Source: Thermotomaculum hydrothermale
GTDB lineage: Bacteria > Acidobacteriota > Holophagae > Thermotomaculales > Thermotomaculaceae
Reading direction: 5' to 3'
Assembly (NCBI RefSeq): GCF_016592575.1
Contig: NZ_AP017470.1
Span: forward strand, 434,001-498,000
DNA: 64,000 nucleotides
The notes under the pieces were generated by a model. The model was not told where the DNA came from. It was given only the letters and a program-made list of their open reading frames with translations, and did no database searches. Made by a program: the position numbers and the translations under genes. Within the stretch, counting starts at the first letter, position 1. Each line of letters starts with the position of its first letter. This document shows, one piece after another, positions 1 through 8,068 of this stretch.

Positions 1-549
1 ACCTTAATTTCAAAAATTTCTAACGCTAAACCTAAAATTGCCGATTACAAATTTACAACATTGCACCCAAATTTAGGTATTGTTGAATACGGAAGCTTTA
101 AATCTTTTGTAATTGCTGATGTGCCAGGGCTTATTGACGGTGCATCAGAGGGAAGAGGATTGGGGACAAGGTTTTTAAAGCACATTGAAAGAACAAGGGT
201 ACTGCTTCATTTAATTGACGGAGCAAGTCCTGAAAATGATTATTTAAGCGATTTTCTTGCAATAAGAAAGGAAATTGAAAAGTTTAATCCAGAAATTCTA
301 AAAAAACACTTTGTGATAGCGGTTAACAAAGCGGATTCCCTCTGTTGTAAAGATGACCTTGAAAAAATAAAAGCATTTGCTAAAGAAAATAATATTCCAA
401 TTTTTATAATATCTGCCGTTACAGGTGAAGGATTAAACGAGCTTGTTAATGAGTTAGGTTCAATTGTGGAAAGTGTTAAAGGAAGAGAAATTAAAGAGGA
501 AGTGGTAAAAGAAAAAAATGAAAAGCTTGATTTTCTTGATGAGGTGTAG
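1..549 (+). CDS. obg: GTPase Obg, C-terminal part (5' end outside window)
   Basis: Obg-family GTPase acting in large ribosomal subunit assembly. The reading frame is open from base 1, so the gene enters from the left; no true start is visible and the TTG at 61 is internal. The fragment begins inside the P-loop region (TLISKISNAKPKIADY), followed by the switch segment FTTLHPNLG, the G3 motif DVPGLIDGASEGRGLG, the G4 motif NKAD and the G5 motif ISAVTGEG. It ends about 30 residues after G5, so the extra C-terminal OCT domain found in some Obg proteins is absent. The stop codon directly abuts the nadD start, which indicates one operon. Confidence 0.95.
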   Translation, partial: TLISKISNAKPKIADYKFTTLHPNLGIVEYGSFKSFVIADVPGLIDGASEGRGLGTRFLKHIERTRVLLHLIDGASPENDYLSDFLAIRKEIEKFNPEILKKHFVIAVNKADSLCCKDDLEKIKAFAKENNIPIFIISAVTGEGLNELVNELGSIVESVKGREIKEEVVKEKNEKLDFLDEV

Positions 550-1176
550 ATGATAGGATTTTACGGGGGAAGCTTTAATCCAATCCACATAGGGCATATT
601 GAGGTTTCTAAATTTTTGTTAAAATCCCCATACATTGAGAAAATATGCTTTACTCCAGTCTATAAGCACCCATTTAATAAATCACTTGCCCCTTTTGAAG
701 ACAGGGTTAATATGATTAAACTTGCAATTCAAAGGGAAAATAACCTTTGTCTGTCTGAAGCAGAGAAGGAAAAGGGTGGCGTATCCTATACCATAGATTT
801 ACTTGAGTTTTTAAAGGATAAATTCGGGGATAACTTCTTTTTTTTAGGGGGTCTTGACACTTTAAACTCAATTGATAGGTGGAAAGACTGGGAGTATATA
901 GTTTCAAACTTTAACATTCTCTTTACCACAAGGGCAGAAGTCAATTTAGATAGTGAAAAAATAGAAAAGGTAAAACAGGTTTCTAAAAGAAATTTCAACA
1001 TTGTTAAAAAAATTGAGGATTTAAACCCCAAAGGGTTGAACCTTATTGAGGTTCCCTATATTCCTGTGTCATCCACTTTAATAAGGAACAGGATAAAAAA
1101 TGGTGAAGATTTAAGTGGAATATTACATTCTAATGTAATATCATATATTTACCGAAAAAAACTTTATAAGGAGTAA
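550..1176 (+). CDS. nadD: Nicotinate-nucleotide adenylyltransferase
   Basis: Adenylates nicotinate mononucleotide in NAD synthesis. The 208-residue length is normal for NadD. The nucleotidyltransferase signature GGSFNPIHIGH lies at residues 6-16 and the second conserved motif, SSTLIRNRI, is near residue 180. Its ATG follows the obg stop with no gap, so it is probably translationally coupled. The order obg-nadD-rsfS-rlmH is common in bacteria and supports the assignment. Confidence 0.95.
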   Translation: MIGFYGGSFNPIHIGHIEVSKFLLKSPYIEKICFTPVYKHPFNKSLAPFEDRVNMIKLAIQRENNLCLSEAEKEKGGVSYTIDLLEFLKDKFGDNFFFLGGLDTLNSIDRWKDWEYIVSNFNILFTTRAEVNLDSEKIEKVKQVSKRNFNIVKKIEDLNPKGLNLIEVPYIPVSSTLIRNRIKNGEDLSGILHSNVISYIYRKKLYKE

Positions 1177-1181
1177 ATTTT

Positions 1182-1529
1182 ATGGAAAATGTGGATTTAT
1201 TTGTTAATACTGTTATAAACGCAGCTGAGGACAAAAAGGCTGAAAATATAGAGGTTTTAAAGGTTAGTGATTTAACCACTATTGCAGATTTTTTTGTAAT
1301 AATGACTGGAAATTCAAAGGTGCAAAACCAGGCGATAGCAGATGCAATAGTTGAGAAGGCTGGCAAAAAGGGGCTTTTCAGTGTTGAAGGATATGACCTT
1401 GCAGAGTGGATACTTCTTGATTACGGTTCTGTTATTGTTCACATTTTCACTCCAGAAAAGAGAGAGTTTTACGACCTTGAAAGCCTCTGGGCTGATGCGG
1501 AAAAGATTTTAAAGAGAGATGAAAATTAA
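1182..1529 (+). CDS. rsfS: Ribosomal silencing factor RsfS
   Basis: Binds ribosomal protein uL14 and blocks joining of the ribosomal subunits under starvation. At 115 residues it has the typical length. Family features are visible: DFFVIMTGNSKVQNQAIADAI in the first half, then the YDLAEWILLDYGSVIVHIF stretch and EKREFYDLESLWADA near the end. It starts 5 bases after nadD and overlaps rlmH by 11 bases. Confidence 0.95.
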   Translation: MENVDLFVNTVINAAEDKKAENIEVLKVSDLTTIADFFVIMTGNSKVQNQAIADAIVEKAGKKGLFSVEGYDLAEWILLDYGSVIVHIFTPEKREFYDLESLWADAEKILKRDEN

Positions 1530-1980
1530 GTTTATTTGGCCAGGTGAAACAAAAGAATCCTGTTTATCTAAACTGGAAAGTAATTATATAAAAAAAATAT
1601 CAAGGTTTATTAAGTGCGAAAAGATTGTGTTCAAATCAAGGTTTAATGAAGAAAAAAGCAAGCAAATTGCATTTGAGGAAGGTGAAATAGAAAAAAGGTG
1701 TGGCAATTTGAACAATCTTATACTTTTAACAGAAAAGGGAAAGGAAATGGACTCCTTTGAATTTGCAAAATTTTTGGAAAAAAAACTCAATTTTCAATCT
1801 GACGATATAGTATTTGCTGTCGGCGGTGAAAACGGGTTTAGTGAAAATTTCTTTAAAAAGGGAATGTTTTTGCTCTCTCTTTCAAAAATGACATTTACAC
1901 ATGAATTTGCACGAATTATACTATTAGAGCAGGTGTATAGAGCGTTTACCATAATAAAAAACATAAAGTATCAGAGGTAA
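1519..1980 (+). CDS. rlmH: 23S rRNA (pseudouridine-1915-N3)-methyltransferase
   Basis: SPOUT-class methyltransferase that modifies 23S rRNA helix 69. The 153-residue protein shows the SAM-binding knot motif AVGGENGF and the conserved C-terminal stretch SLSKMTFTHEFARIILLEQVYRAF. The tail reads IKYQR where many homologues have a YH(R/K) ending, so the last residues diverge slightly. It overlaps the end of rsfS by 11 bases and is followed 2 bases later by the TPR membrane gene. Confidence 0.93.
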   Translation: MKIKFIWPGETKESCLSKLESNYIKKISRFIKCEKIVFKSRFNEEKSKQIAFEEGEIEKRCGNLNNLILLTEKGKEMDSFEFAKFLEKKLNFQSDDIVFAVGGENGFSENFFKKGMFLLSLSKMTFTHEFARIILLEQVYRAFTIIKNIKYQR

Positions 1981-1982
1981 GA

Positions 1983-3257
1983 ATGAAAAACAGGGATTTA
2001 ATTTTAATTATTTTGTTTGCGGTTTTAATTTTTATTGTAGCCTTTCTTTACTATGAGAATGTTGAATTATTGAGACAGAATTTTACTGTTTTTGGCCATT
2101 TTTTCTTTAAACTTCAAACAATACTTTTAGTTATATTTCTATTGGGAGGAATTGTCACCTTTGCAATTTACAGAAGCTTCAGGCTATCATCAAACCTTTC
2201 ATGGAGGGCAAACAGATTTTTTGTGAGGGCTTTAAACAACCTGTATTCTTCAAGGTATGAAGAGGCGAGGGAAGAAATTTTAAAGGCTTTAGATATCTCC
2301 CCTAAAAACTATGATTTACTTATGACTGCCGGGGTTATAGAGAAAAGGCTAAAAAATTACGATAAGGCATATGAGTATTTTTTGATAGCCTTTAAAAGAA
2401 AACCAACCATTCAGGCTTTTCAAAAAATGATTGATGCTATCAAAGCAGGTAATTTGAAGGTTGACAGTGAAGAGCTTTACTATTTATCAAAAGAAATCCC
2501 TAAACCAGATAGAGGCTTTGGTAGAAAGCTTCTCCTTGACTATTTTAAAGAAAAAAAGGAATGGGAATGGGCTTACAAAGTATTCAACAGGGGTAAAAAG
2601 TACAGGCCGGATATTTATACAGATAAATTGAGAGTGGAGATTGAATACGAAATAGCCAAAAAAGAAAAATCAAAGAAAAAGCTGAAAGAGATAATAAAAG
2701 AGTTTCCTGATTTTGCCCCTGCATACATGTTTTATGCAAAGCTTCTACAGGAAGAAGGTAAATTTGATGAAATGGTTGAGATTTTGAAAAACGGTTACTA
2801 CAAAACACATATAGTTGAATTTTTACAGATGATTGAAGATTATTTTCTTGAAAAATCAGACCCGGAAGGTGCTGTTGAAACATTAAATGAAATTGTGCTA
2901 AACGAAAATTACAATGTGCTTGCTCAATTCTTTCTTGGCAAACTATATTACAGGCTTGAATTGCTTGAAAAGGCGAGAGAGATATTTGAAAACATAAAAG
3001 GGGAAGTGAGGTATATTCCCGGACTTTACTATTATCTTGCAGATATTTATAGAAAAAGAAGTGATTTTGATACAGCCTTTGCATATCTAAAACAGCTTGC
3101 AAAAGAGCAGCACCTTGATAAATTCAGGTTTAAGTGTGAAAATTGTGGATGGGAGATGGAAAAGTGGAGTGAAAGGTGTCCTAAATGCGGTGAGATAAAT
3201 TCTGTAAGAATAATGTATGAGGCTTACACCTCTGATAGCTCTATTTTTATGCTTTGA
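1983..3257 (+). CDS. LapA-LapB-like fusion: membrane TPR protein with C-terminal rubredoxin-type zinc ribbon
   Basis: 424 residues. The N-terminus holds two hydrophobic helices (about residues 6-25 and 38-63) joined by a short loop, an arrangement and sequence style like LapA (DUF1049). Next come TPR-type helix pairs (about 70-375). The C-terminus has a four-cysteine knuckle, CENCGWEMEKWSERCPKCG, as in the rubredoxin-like domain of LapB/YciM. In enterobacteria LapA and LapB are separate neighbours that control FtsH-dependent turnover of LpxC and so LPS synthesis. The inference here is a single-chain version with the same kind of job at the inner membrane. A general TPR scaffold remains possible. 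Confidence 0.7.
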   Translation: MKNRDLILIILFAVLIFIVAFLYYENVELLRQNFTVFGHFFFKLQTILLVIFLLGGIVTFAIYRSFRLSSNLSWRANRFFVRALNNLYSSRYEEAREEILKALDISPKNYDLLMTAGVIEKRLKNYDKAYEYFLIAFKRKPTIQAFQKMIDAIKAGNLKVDSEELYYLSKEIPKPDRGFGRKLLLDYFKEKKEWEWAYKVFNRGKKYRPDIYTDKLRVEIEYEIAKKEKSKKKLKEIIKEFPDFAPAYMFYAKLLQEEGKFDEMVEILKNGYYKTHIVEFLQMIEDYFLEKSDPEGAVETLNEIVLNENYNVLAQFFLGKLYYRLELLEKAREIFENIKGEVRYIPGLYYYLADIYRKRSDFDTAFAYLKQLAKEQHLDKFRFKCENCGWEMEKWSERCPKCGEINSVRIMYEAYTSDSSIFML

Positions 3258-3264
3258 TTTTTGA

Positions 3265-3270
3265 TATAAT
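3265..3270 (+). promoter_or_regulatory. Possible -10 element ahead of yebC
   Basis: A perfect TATAAT lies 28 bases upstream of the yebC ATG, just after the stop of the TPR gene. The sequence 17 bases further up (TATTTT) is a poor -35, so this is only a plausible separate promoter for yebC-ruvC. Confidence 0.35.
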
Positions 3271-3297
3271 TTATTGACAAAAAATTGCGGAGGATTT

Positions 3298-4035
3298 ATG
3301 GCTGGACATAGTAAATGGGCTAATATTAAACACAAAAAGGCAAGGGAAGATGCTAAAAGGGGTAAGATTTTTACCAAGTTGATAAAAGAGATCACAGTTG
3401 CTGCAAGGTTGGGAGGCGGAGACCCTGATTCAAACCCAAGGCTTAGGGCTGCAATAGCTGCAGCTAAAGCGGCAAATATGCCTGCCGACAATATAGAAAG
3501 GGCTATTAAAAAAGGTACTGGAGAATTAGAAGGGGTAAATTACGAAGATGTAACCTATGAGGGATACGGCCCAGGTGGAGTTGCTATTTTCCTTGAATGT
3601 GTTACAGATAACAAAAACAGAACAACCCCTGAAATAAGGCACCTTTTTTCAAAGTACGGCGGAAATTTAGGAGAAAACGGCTCTGTTTCCTATATGTTTA
3701 ACAGAAAAGGCTACATAGTAATTGAAAAAGATAAAGCTGACGAGGATACCTTAATGGAAATTGTGCTTGAAGCAGGCGGAGAAGATGTTGTTGATGAAGG
3801 TGAAACCTGGGGAGTTTATACTGATACCTCAAGCTTCAACGCTGTAAGGGATGCTATTGAAGAAGCAGGAATACCTATGATTGAAGCAAAAGTTTCAATG
3901 ATACCCACCACTTACACCAAGCTTGAAGGTTCAAAACTCCAGTCAGCCTTAAAGCTTTTAGATGCCTTTGAAAACCACGACGATGTTCAAAATGTATGGA
4001 CAAACCTTGATTTTGATGAATCAGAAGTTCAGTGA
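3298..4035 (+). CDS. YebC/PmpR-family DNA-binding protein
   Basis: 245-residue YebC/TACO1-family protein. Members act as transcription regulators or assist translation of proline-rich stretches. The start was set at the ATG giving [14 protein letters not shown], the invariant family N-terminus; it has a GGAGG ribosome site 5 bases upstream. An in-frame start at 3274 would add eight unconserved residues. Conserved segments include [35 protein letters not shown] and [11 protein letters not shown]. Its stop overlaps the ruvC GTG by four bases, and the yebC-ruvC order is widespread. Confidence 0.95.
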   Translation: MAGHSKWANIKHKKAREDAKRGKIFTKLIKEITVAARLGGGDPDSNPRLRAAIAAAKAANMPADNIERAIKKGTGELEGVNYEDVTYEGYGPGGVAIFLECVTDNKNRTTPEIRHLFSKYGGNLGENGSVSYMFNRKGYIVIEKDKADEDTLMEIVLEAGGEDVVDEGETWGVYTDTSSFNAVRDAIEEAGIPMIEAKVSMIPTTYTKLEGSKLQSALKLLDAFENHDDVQNVWTNLDFDESEVQ

Positions 4036-4505
4036 GAATTATTGGAGTTGACCCCGGCACAAAAGTTACTGGTGTTGGAATAATAGATGTAAACGACGGG
4101 GGAGATTTCTCCCCTGTTTTTTTTGCCCCTCTTAAATTCAAGGACAATCTGGATAATGTCATTTTTCAGTTTTTTACTCAATTAAAGGATATAGTTGAAG
4201 AATACAAGCCTGATATAGCGGTAATTGAGGATATATTTTACGCTGTAAACATTAAATCAACCATTATGCTTGCCCATTTAAGGGGTAGTGCAATTACTCT
4301 TTTTAAATTAAACAATATGCCTGTTTACTCCTATACCCCCCTTGATGTGAAAAAAACAATTGCAGGCTATGGAAGGGCGGAAAAAGAGCAGGTTAAGTTT
4401 TTAGTGGAACACCTTTTAAATATTGATTTAAACGGCTATCCCCTTGATGTTTCCGATGCCCTTGCTCTTGCAATATGCCATGCAAACTATGCAATGTTTG
4501 GGTAA
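4032..4505 (+). CDS. ruvC: Crossover junction endodeoxyribonuclease RuvC
   Basis: Holliday-junction resolvase of 157 residues. The four acidic catalytic residues are in place: D7 (GVDPGT), E66 (VIED), and D139 and D142 (PLDVSDAL). The GTG start overlaps the yebC stop. No ruvA or ruvB follows; instead the region runs into an insertion sequence, so either the IS inserted downstream of the operon or the partner genes lie elsewhere. Confidence 0.96.
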   Translation: MRIIGVDPGTKVTGVGIIDVNDGGDFSPVFFAPLKFKDNLDNVIFQFFTQLKDIVEEYKPDIAVIEDIFYAVNIKSTIMLAHLRGSAITLFKLNNMPVYSYTPLDVKKTIAGYGRAEKEQVKFLVEHLLNIDLNGYPLDVSDALALAICHANYAMFG

Positions 4506-4687
4506 ATGAGTTTTGAGGGGATTGGATTTGTTTGTCTCGTCCTGAAAAAAGTGGACAGGTTTGATTTGAAGTATGAAGTATGAAATGTGAATGATGAATT
4601 TTAAATTTTGAATGTTAAATTGATGAAGGAATTCTTTAAATTAAAATAGTTTATCCTCAATCAAGAATTCAGAATTCAAAATTCATT
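4506..4687 (+). other. Intergenic low-complexity stretch with IS-end-like hairpin
   Basis: No gene is seen. 4539-4559 contains CCTGAAAAAAGTGGACAGG, a small inverted repeat reminiscent of the ends of other IS families, and is perhaps a remnant. From 4568 there are tandem GAAGTAT units, followed by AT-rich text repeating GAATT/AAATT words up to the IS boundary. Such words recur in intergenic regions of many AT-rich genomes and are probably not coding. Confidence 0.4.
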
Positions 4688-4703
4688 TATAAACAAAGTC
4701 AAG
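4688..4703. repeat. IS inverted repeat, left copy
   Basis: TATAAACAAAGTCAAG, the exact reverse complement of 6181-6196. It marks the transposase 3' side of the element. Confidence 0.9.
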
Positions 4704-4950
4704 TGGGGAAATAATTTTTTTGTTTCACCTCCTTTCTTGAATTCAGGTTAAAGGTTATATATCTATCGGTTCACCTTTGCTTTTTAGCATTATCAGGGAT
4801 TCTTCATTCATTTATCCGAGGTCATTGCCTCACTTTGCTTTCCATAAGCCGGTTCCTAAACAAAATTTAGTGCTTATATGCACATGGATTATGACAGGGT
4901 GTCCCGGCTTAAATGGAATCGCCTGATTGAAAGGCGAACCGCTCCCTGCT
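4704..4950 (-). ncRNA. Putative IS bridge RNA / seekRNA region
   Basis: About 250 bases without an ORF lie between the transposase stop and the IS end, the position where IS1111-group elements encode their guide RNA. The sequence is rich in stems. A 7-bp stem (4846-4852 with 4904-4910, AAGCCGG/CCGGCTT) encloses three small hairpins at 4856-4870, 4870-4883 and 4893-4903. A further hairpin, CGCCT/AGGCG, lies at 4920-4936. Exact RNA ends and strand are inferred from family knowledge, not seen. Confidence 0.55.
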
Positions 4951-6069
4951 TTAAGTTGTTATCAATGGTTTCTCACATTTGTTTTCTCCCGTTACAAGCA
5001 TTGGGTTATACGGCCTTTTGTGTATAAGTACCCCGTAGCATATTGCCGCTATTTTTCTTGATAGTGCCACTCTTGCTTTTTTCCAGCCTTTTCTTCTTTT
5101 TATGTTTTCATACCATTTTTTTAGCGGTATGGAGTTACAACTTTTTGATCTTAAAACAGCTATTGCCACCTGTGAGAGGTATCCCCTGAGCATTCCGTTT
5201 CCCTGTTTGGTTATTCCCTGATTACCTATTGTTTTGCCTCCGCTTTCTCTTATTTTAGGGCATTGACCGAAGTAGGATATGAGTTTGCGTACATTTTTAA
5301 ATCTTTTTATGTTTTTTCCTACCCTTGAGATAAATGCGGCAGAAGTTATTTTCCCCATTCCGGGGACGGTTAATAGCAGATTGTACATTTCTTTAAAGTC
5401 GACATCTTTATTTATTTGAGAGTGTATTAGTTGTTCCGTTTGTTCTATTTGCTTTTCAAGTAGTTTGAATTGTTCAAACATGTGGGATATTTCAAAGTGG
5501 AGTATAGGTTGTATCTCATATGATATGCTTTTTAGAACAGGCTCAATCTTTTTTGCTTTATTGAGTGTTCTTAAAGGTATTTTTATTTCTTTTTCCCTTA
5601 ATCTTTGCCTTATTCTGTTTATTAGCCTTGTTCTGCTTTTTACAAGGTCAGCACGGTGGGATATGAGTTTGCGTAAACTATGTTCTTTTTCCGACGGGAT
5701 ATATACAGGTTCTGGAAGGATTTCTTTCCATAAGCTTATTGCAAGCCGTTTTGCATCTTCTTTATCTGTTTTTTTCATTGACTTTGAGATGTAGGCGTTT
5801 TTTAAGGTGTTTACCACATATACAGATATTCCTATGGCTTTGAGTATGTTGCAGTATTGAAAGGTTAATGAACTGATTTCAATTGCCGAATAGATTTCGT
5901 TTTCTTCAATTAGGCTTTCAAAAAAGGTAATAAATGTTTGCTCTTCAGTGTCAATTTCTTTGCTTTTAACCTTTGTTCCCTGCTCGTTTATAATGTAGAT
6001 GTAACTTTTTTTAGTGTGCAGGTCAATTCCGCAGTATAATTTCGGTTTTTTTGAGGTACAATGTTTCAT
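4951..6069 (-). CDS. IS110-family DEDD transposase
   Basis: 372 residues, full length. The N-terminal RuvC-like domain shows D16 (CGIDLHTK), E64 (AIEISS), and D102 and D105 (TDKEDAKRLA). The C-terminal Transposase_20 domain has the helix-hairpin-helix-like LLTVPGMGKITSAAFIS and the block RESGGK...QGITKQGNGMLRGYL carrying the conserved serine. An AAGGAGG ribosome site lies 6 bases before the ATG and is part of a possible leader stem. The gene looks intact, so the element may be active. IS110 enzymes work with an element-encoded guide RNA. Confidence 0.95.
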   Translation of the reverse strand: MKHCTSKKPKLYCGIDLHTKKSYIYIINEQGTKVKSKEIDTEEQTFITFFESLIEENEIYSAIEISSLTFQYCNILKAIGISVYVVNTLKNAYISKSMKKTDKEDAKRLAISLWKEILPEPVYIPSEKEHSLRKLISHRADLVKSRTRLINRIRQRLREKEIKIPLRTLNKAKKIEPVLKSISYEIQPILHFEISHMFEQFKLLEKQIEQTEQLIHSQINKDVDFKEMYNLLLTVPGMGKITSAAFISRVGKNIKRFKNVRKLISYFGQCPKIRESGGKTIGNQGITKQGNGMLRGYLSQVAIAVLRSKSCNSIPLKKWYENIKRRKGWKKARVALSRKIAAICYGVLIHKRPYNPMLVTGENKCEKPLITT

Positions 6070-6186
6070 GTCAAGCCTCCTTTCTGTAAGGGTTTCTTAG
6101 GGCCTATTTTATCAAAAGTGAGGCACAGACCTCGTGAAAGAAATAGTGAGGCATAGACCTCGAAGAATAGGCCCCGGGGGCTTGAC
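6070..6186 (-). promoter_or_regulatory. Structured transposase leader that can hide the ribosome site
   Basis: Read on the minus strand this leader can fold as nested stems: outer GTCAAGCC (6179-6186) with GGCTTGAC (6070-6077), inner GGCCTATT (6166-6173) with AATAGGCC (6101-6108). Inside are two GAGG...CCTC hairpins. The outer stem abuts the transposase ATG and lies against the AAGGAGG ribosome site, which suggests translational control. Folding was judged by eye. Confidence 0.55.
6118..6162. repeat. Two copies of GTGAGGCA-NN-GACCTCG; a third, inverted copy at 4817
   Basis: Copies at 6118-6134 and 6146-6162 differ at one base. A third copy in opposite orientation sits at 4817-4833 in the other non-coding end of the IS. 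Each is an imperfect GAGG/CCTC palindrome. Confidence 0.75.
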
Positions 6187-6196
6187 TTTGTTTATA
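6181..6196. repeat. IS inverted repeat, right copy
   Basis: CTTGACTTTGTTTATA, the exact reverse complement of 4688-4703. It marks the transposase 5' side of the element. Confidence 0.9.
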
Positions 6197-6298
6197 GCAA
6201 CAAAATTCAAAATTTTTTAAAAAAGGATGTTTGCCGTGTCTTGTGCTGATATAGGTTAAGGTAAAAAATTATAATTAGATATAAGTATTTTCTTAAAC

Positions 6299-8068
6299 TT
6301 AAATTTCCATTTCTTTGAGGAATTTTTTTATTTTGCTTGCCAGTTTTTCTCCAATAATTTTAGATATTTCTTCTGTGTCTGTGTTTTTTATTTTCTCAAC
6401 AGATTTGAATTTTTGAATTAGTTTTGCGGCTGTTTTTTCTCCAATCCCCGGTATTTCAGTTAATATTGTTTTCAAATTTTTTTTGTTATAGAGTTTTTTT
6501 CTGTATTCGTTTGCAAAACGATGGCTTTCATTTCTAACCTTTGTTATTAGGTTTGCATAGGGTAGGAAAAAATCAAGAACTATTCCCTGTTTGAATTTAT
6601 CTGAAAACACCCTTTCTTCTTTTTTTGCAATTGATATTAAGTCTATGCTTTCTATTTTCAATTCCTTCAATGCCTTTTTTGCTGATTCAAGTTGCCCCTT
6701 TCCACCGTCAATTACTATTAAATCTGGAAGTTTAAGCCCTCTTTTTAAGTCGCTTTCAAGCCTCTTTTTTACTGCAATATAAATTGAAGCATAATCATCG
6801 TTTACTCCCTCTTCAAGCTTTATCCTTCTGTAAAGGCTTTTTTCCTTTTCCCCGTTTTTAAAGCAAATTGAAGATGCAACAGTGAAGCATCCACCTATGT
6901 GGGATATGTCAAAGCCGTAAATTGTTTCCGGTGTATTTTTAAGTTTTAGGTATTCTTTGATTTTCAATAGGTTTTCCCCTGCTTTTTCTCTTTCTTTTAT
7001 TAAAAATTCAAGGTTGTTTTTAGCCATTTTTAAAAGAGGTTGAAATTTTTTTAAGTTTGAGATGTCTTTTATTTTTACCTTTTTCCCGAATCTTTTATTG
7101 TGTGCTTCTTCAAGTGTTTTTTTATTTTCTATCTCAAAGTTTGTCAGGACTAGATCTATTTTGCTCTTCAATGATGCTATGTACAATCCTAAAAAGTGAG
7201 AGGGATTTTCAAATTGAGTGTTGTCAAATACAAACTCTTTTTTGTCTATAATTCTTTTGCCTCTGAAGTAAAAAACGATTAAAAAGTGTTTTTCTTCATA
7301 CTTTTTATAAAAAAGAAAATCTGTGTCAGGCAAATCCATAAATACGACCTGCTTTTCCTTGAATTTTCTAAGAGAAAATAGTGTGTCCCTGAATTCGGCA
7401 GCCTTTTCAAATTCAAGGCTTTCTGATGCTTTTTCCATTTTTTCTTTTAAATCCTTTTCAAGGGATGTAAGTTTCCCCTCTAAAAATTTTTTTGCCATTT
7501 CAACATTTTCAAGGTATTTGTTTTTTATTTGAGGGAATACGCACGGAGCTGAGCACCTATTTATCTGGTATTTGAGACAGGGTCTTGTTATTTTTGAAAA
7601 ATCAGTTTTGCAGGTTTTTAGTTTAAAGTATTTTTCAATAACAGATATTATTTTTCTGACGCTTGATGCAGAAGGGTAAGGGCCAAAGTATATTCTTTTT
7701 CCTTCTTCTTTCTTTCTTGTAAAGTAAACTCCCGGGAAGTCTTCTGTTAAATCAAGGAGAAGGTATGGATAGCTTTTGTCGTCTTTCAGCTGAATGTTAA
7801 ACAGAGGCTTGTGTTTTTTTATCAGACTAAATTCAAGGAGTAATGCTTCAACCTCATTGTTTGTTACAAAAAATTCTAAATCCTGTGCCTTTGAGAGAAT
7901 TAGTTTTCCCTTGTAATCGTTTTTGTTGAAGTACTGACTTACCCTTTTTCTTAAACTCTTAGCCTTTCCCACATATATGATTTTTCCGTTTTCGTCTTTG
8001 AAAAGGTAGACACCTGGTTTTAAAAGAAGGGATTTTAATTTTTCTTTAAGGTTTGTTTTTTTATTCAT
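6299..8068 (-). CDS. uvrC: Excinuclease ABC subunit C
   Basis: Dual-incision nuclease of nucleotide excision repair, 589 residues and normal length. The GIY-YIG domain is at the N-terminus (PGVYLFKDENGKIIYVGKAKSLRKRVSQYF). The UVR motif is near residue 210 (LEFEKAAEFRDTLFSLRK). The RNase H-like nuclease domain begins at YGFDISHIGG, and a C-terminal helix-hairpin-helix pair (LTEIPGIGEKTAAKLIQKF) follows. The ATG at 8068 was chosen over a TTG two codons earlier. It overlaps the end of the upstream TPR gene by 8 bases, so the pair is co-transcribed. Confidence 0.96.
   Translation of the reverse strand: MNKKTNLKEKLKSLLLKPGVYLFKDENGKIIYVGKAKSLRKRVSQYFNKNDYKGKLILSKAQDLEFFVTNNEVEALLLEFSLIKKHKPLFNIQLKDDKSYPYLLLDLTEDFPGVYFTRKKEEGKRIYFGPYPSASSVRKIISVIEKYFKLKTCKTDFSKITRPCLKYQINRCSAPCVFPQIKNKYLENVEMAKKFLEGKLTSLEKDLKEKMEKASESLEFEKAAEFRDTLFSLRKFKEKQVVFMDLPDTDFLFYKKYEEKHFLIVFYFRGKRIIDKKEFVFDNTQFENPSHFLGLYIASLKSKIDLVLTNFEIENKKTLEEAHNKRFGKKVKIKDISNLKKFQPLLKMAKNNLEFLIKEREKAGENLLKIKEYLKLKNTPETIYGFDISHIGGCFTVASSICFKNGEKEKSLYRRIKLEEGVNDDYASIYIAVKKRLESDLKRGLKLPDLIVIDGGKGQLESAKKALKELKIESIDLISIAKKEERVFSDKFKQGIVLDFFLPYANLITKVRNESHRFANEYRKKLYNKKNLKTILTEIPGIGEKTAAKLIQKFKSVEKIKNTDTEEISKIIGEKLASKIKKFLKEMEI

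Larger units (their letters stand above)
4688..6196 (-). mobile_element. IS110-family (IS1111-type) insertion sequence
   Basis: A complete element of about 1.5 kb. A perfect 16-bp inverted repeat, TATAAACAAAGTCAAG, lies at 4688-4703 and its complement at 6181-6196. Between them sits an intact DEDD transposase on the minus strand, about 250 bases of structured non-coding DNA 3' of it and about 110 bases 5' of it. Classic IS110 members lack inverted repeats, whereas the IS1111 subgroup has subterminal ones, which fits. Exact ends may extend a few bases past the repeats. No obvious target duplication was seen. Confidence 0.85.

Noticed and set aside
786-1031. Antisense ORFs within nadD
   Set aside because: nadD is fully supported; the antisense frames have no start signals or motifs.
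6118-6162. Two direct repeats with a short spacer as a CRISPR array
   Set aside because: Only two adjacent copies, palindromic, within the transposase leader; no cas genes in the window.
4688-6196. IS element as a decayed remnant
   Set aside because: Perfect inverted repeats and a full-length transposase with all acidic residues indicate an intact copy.
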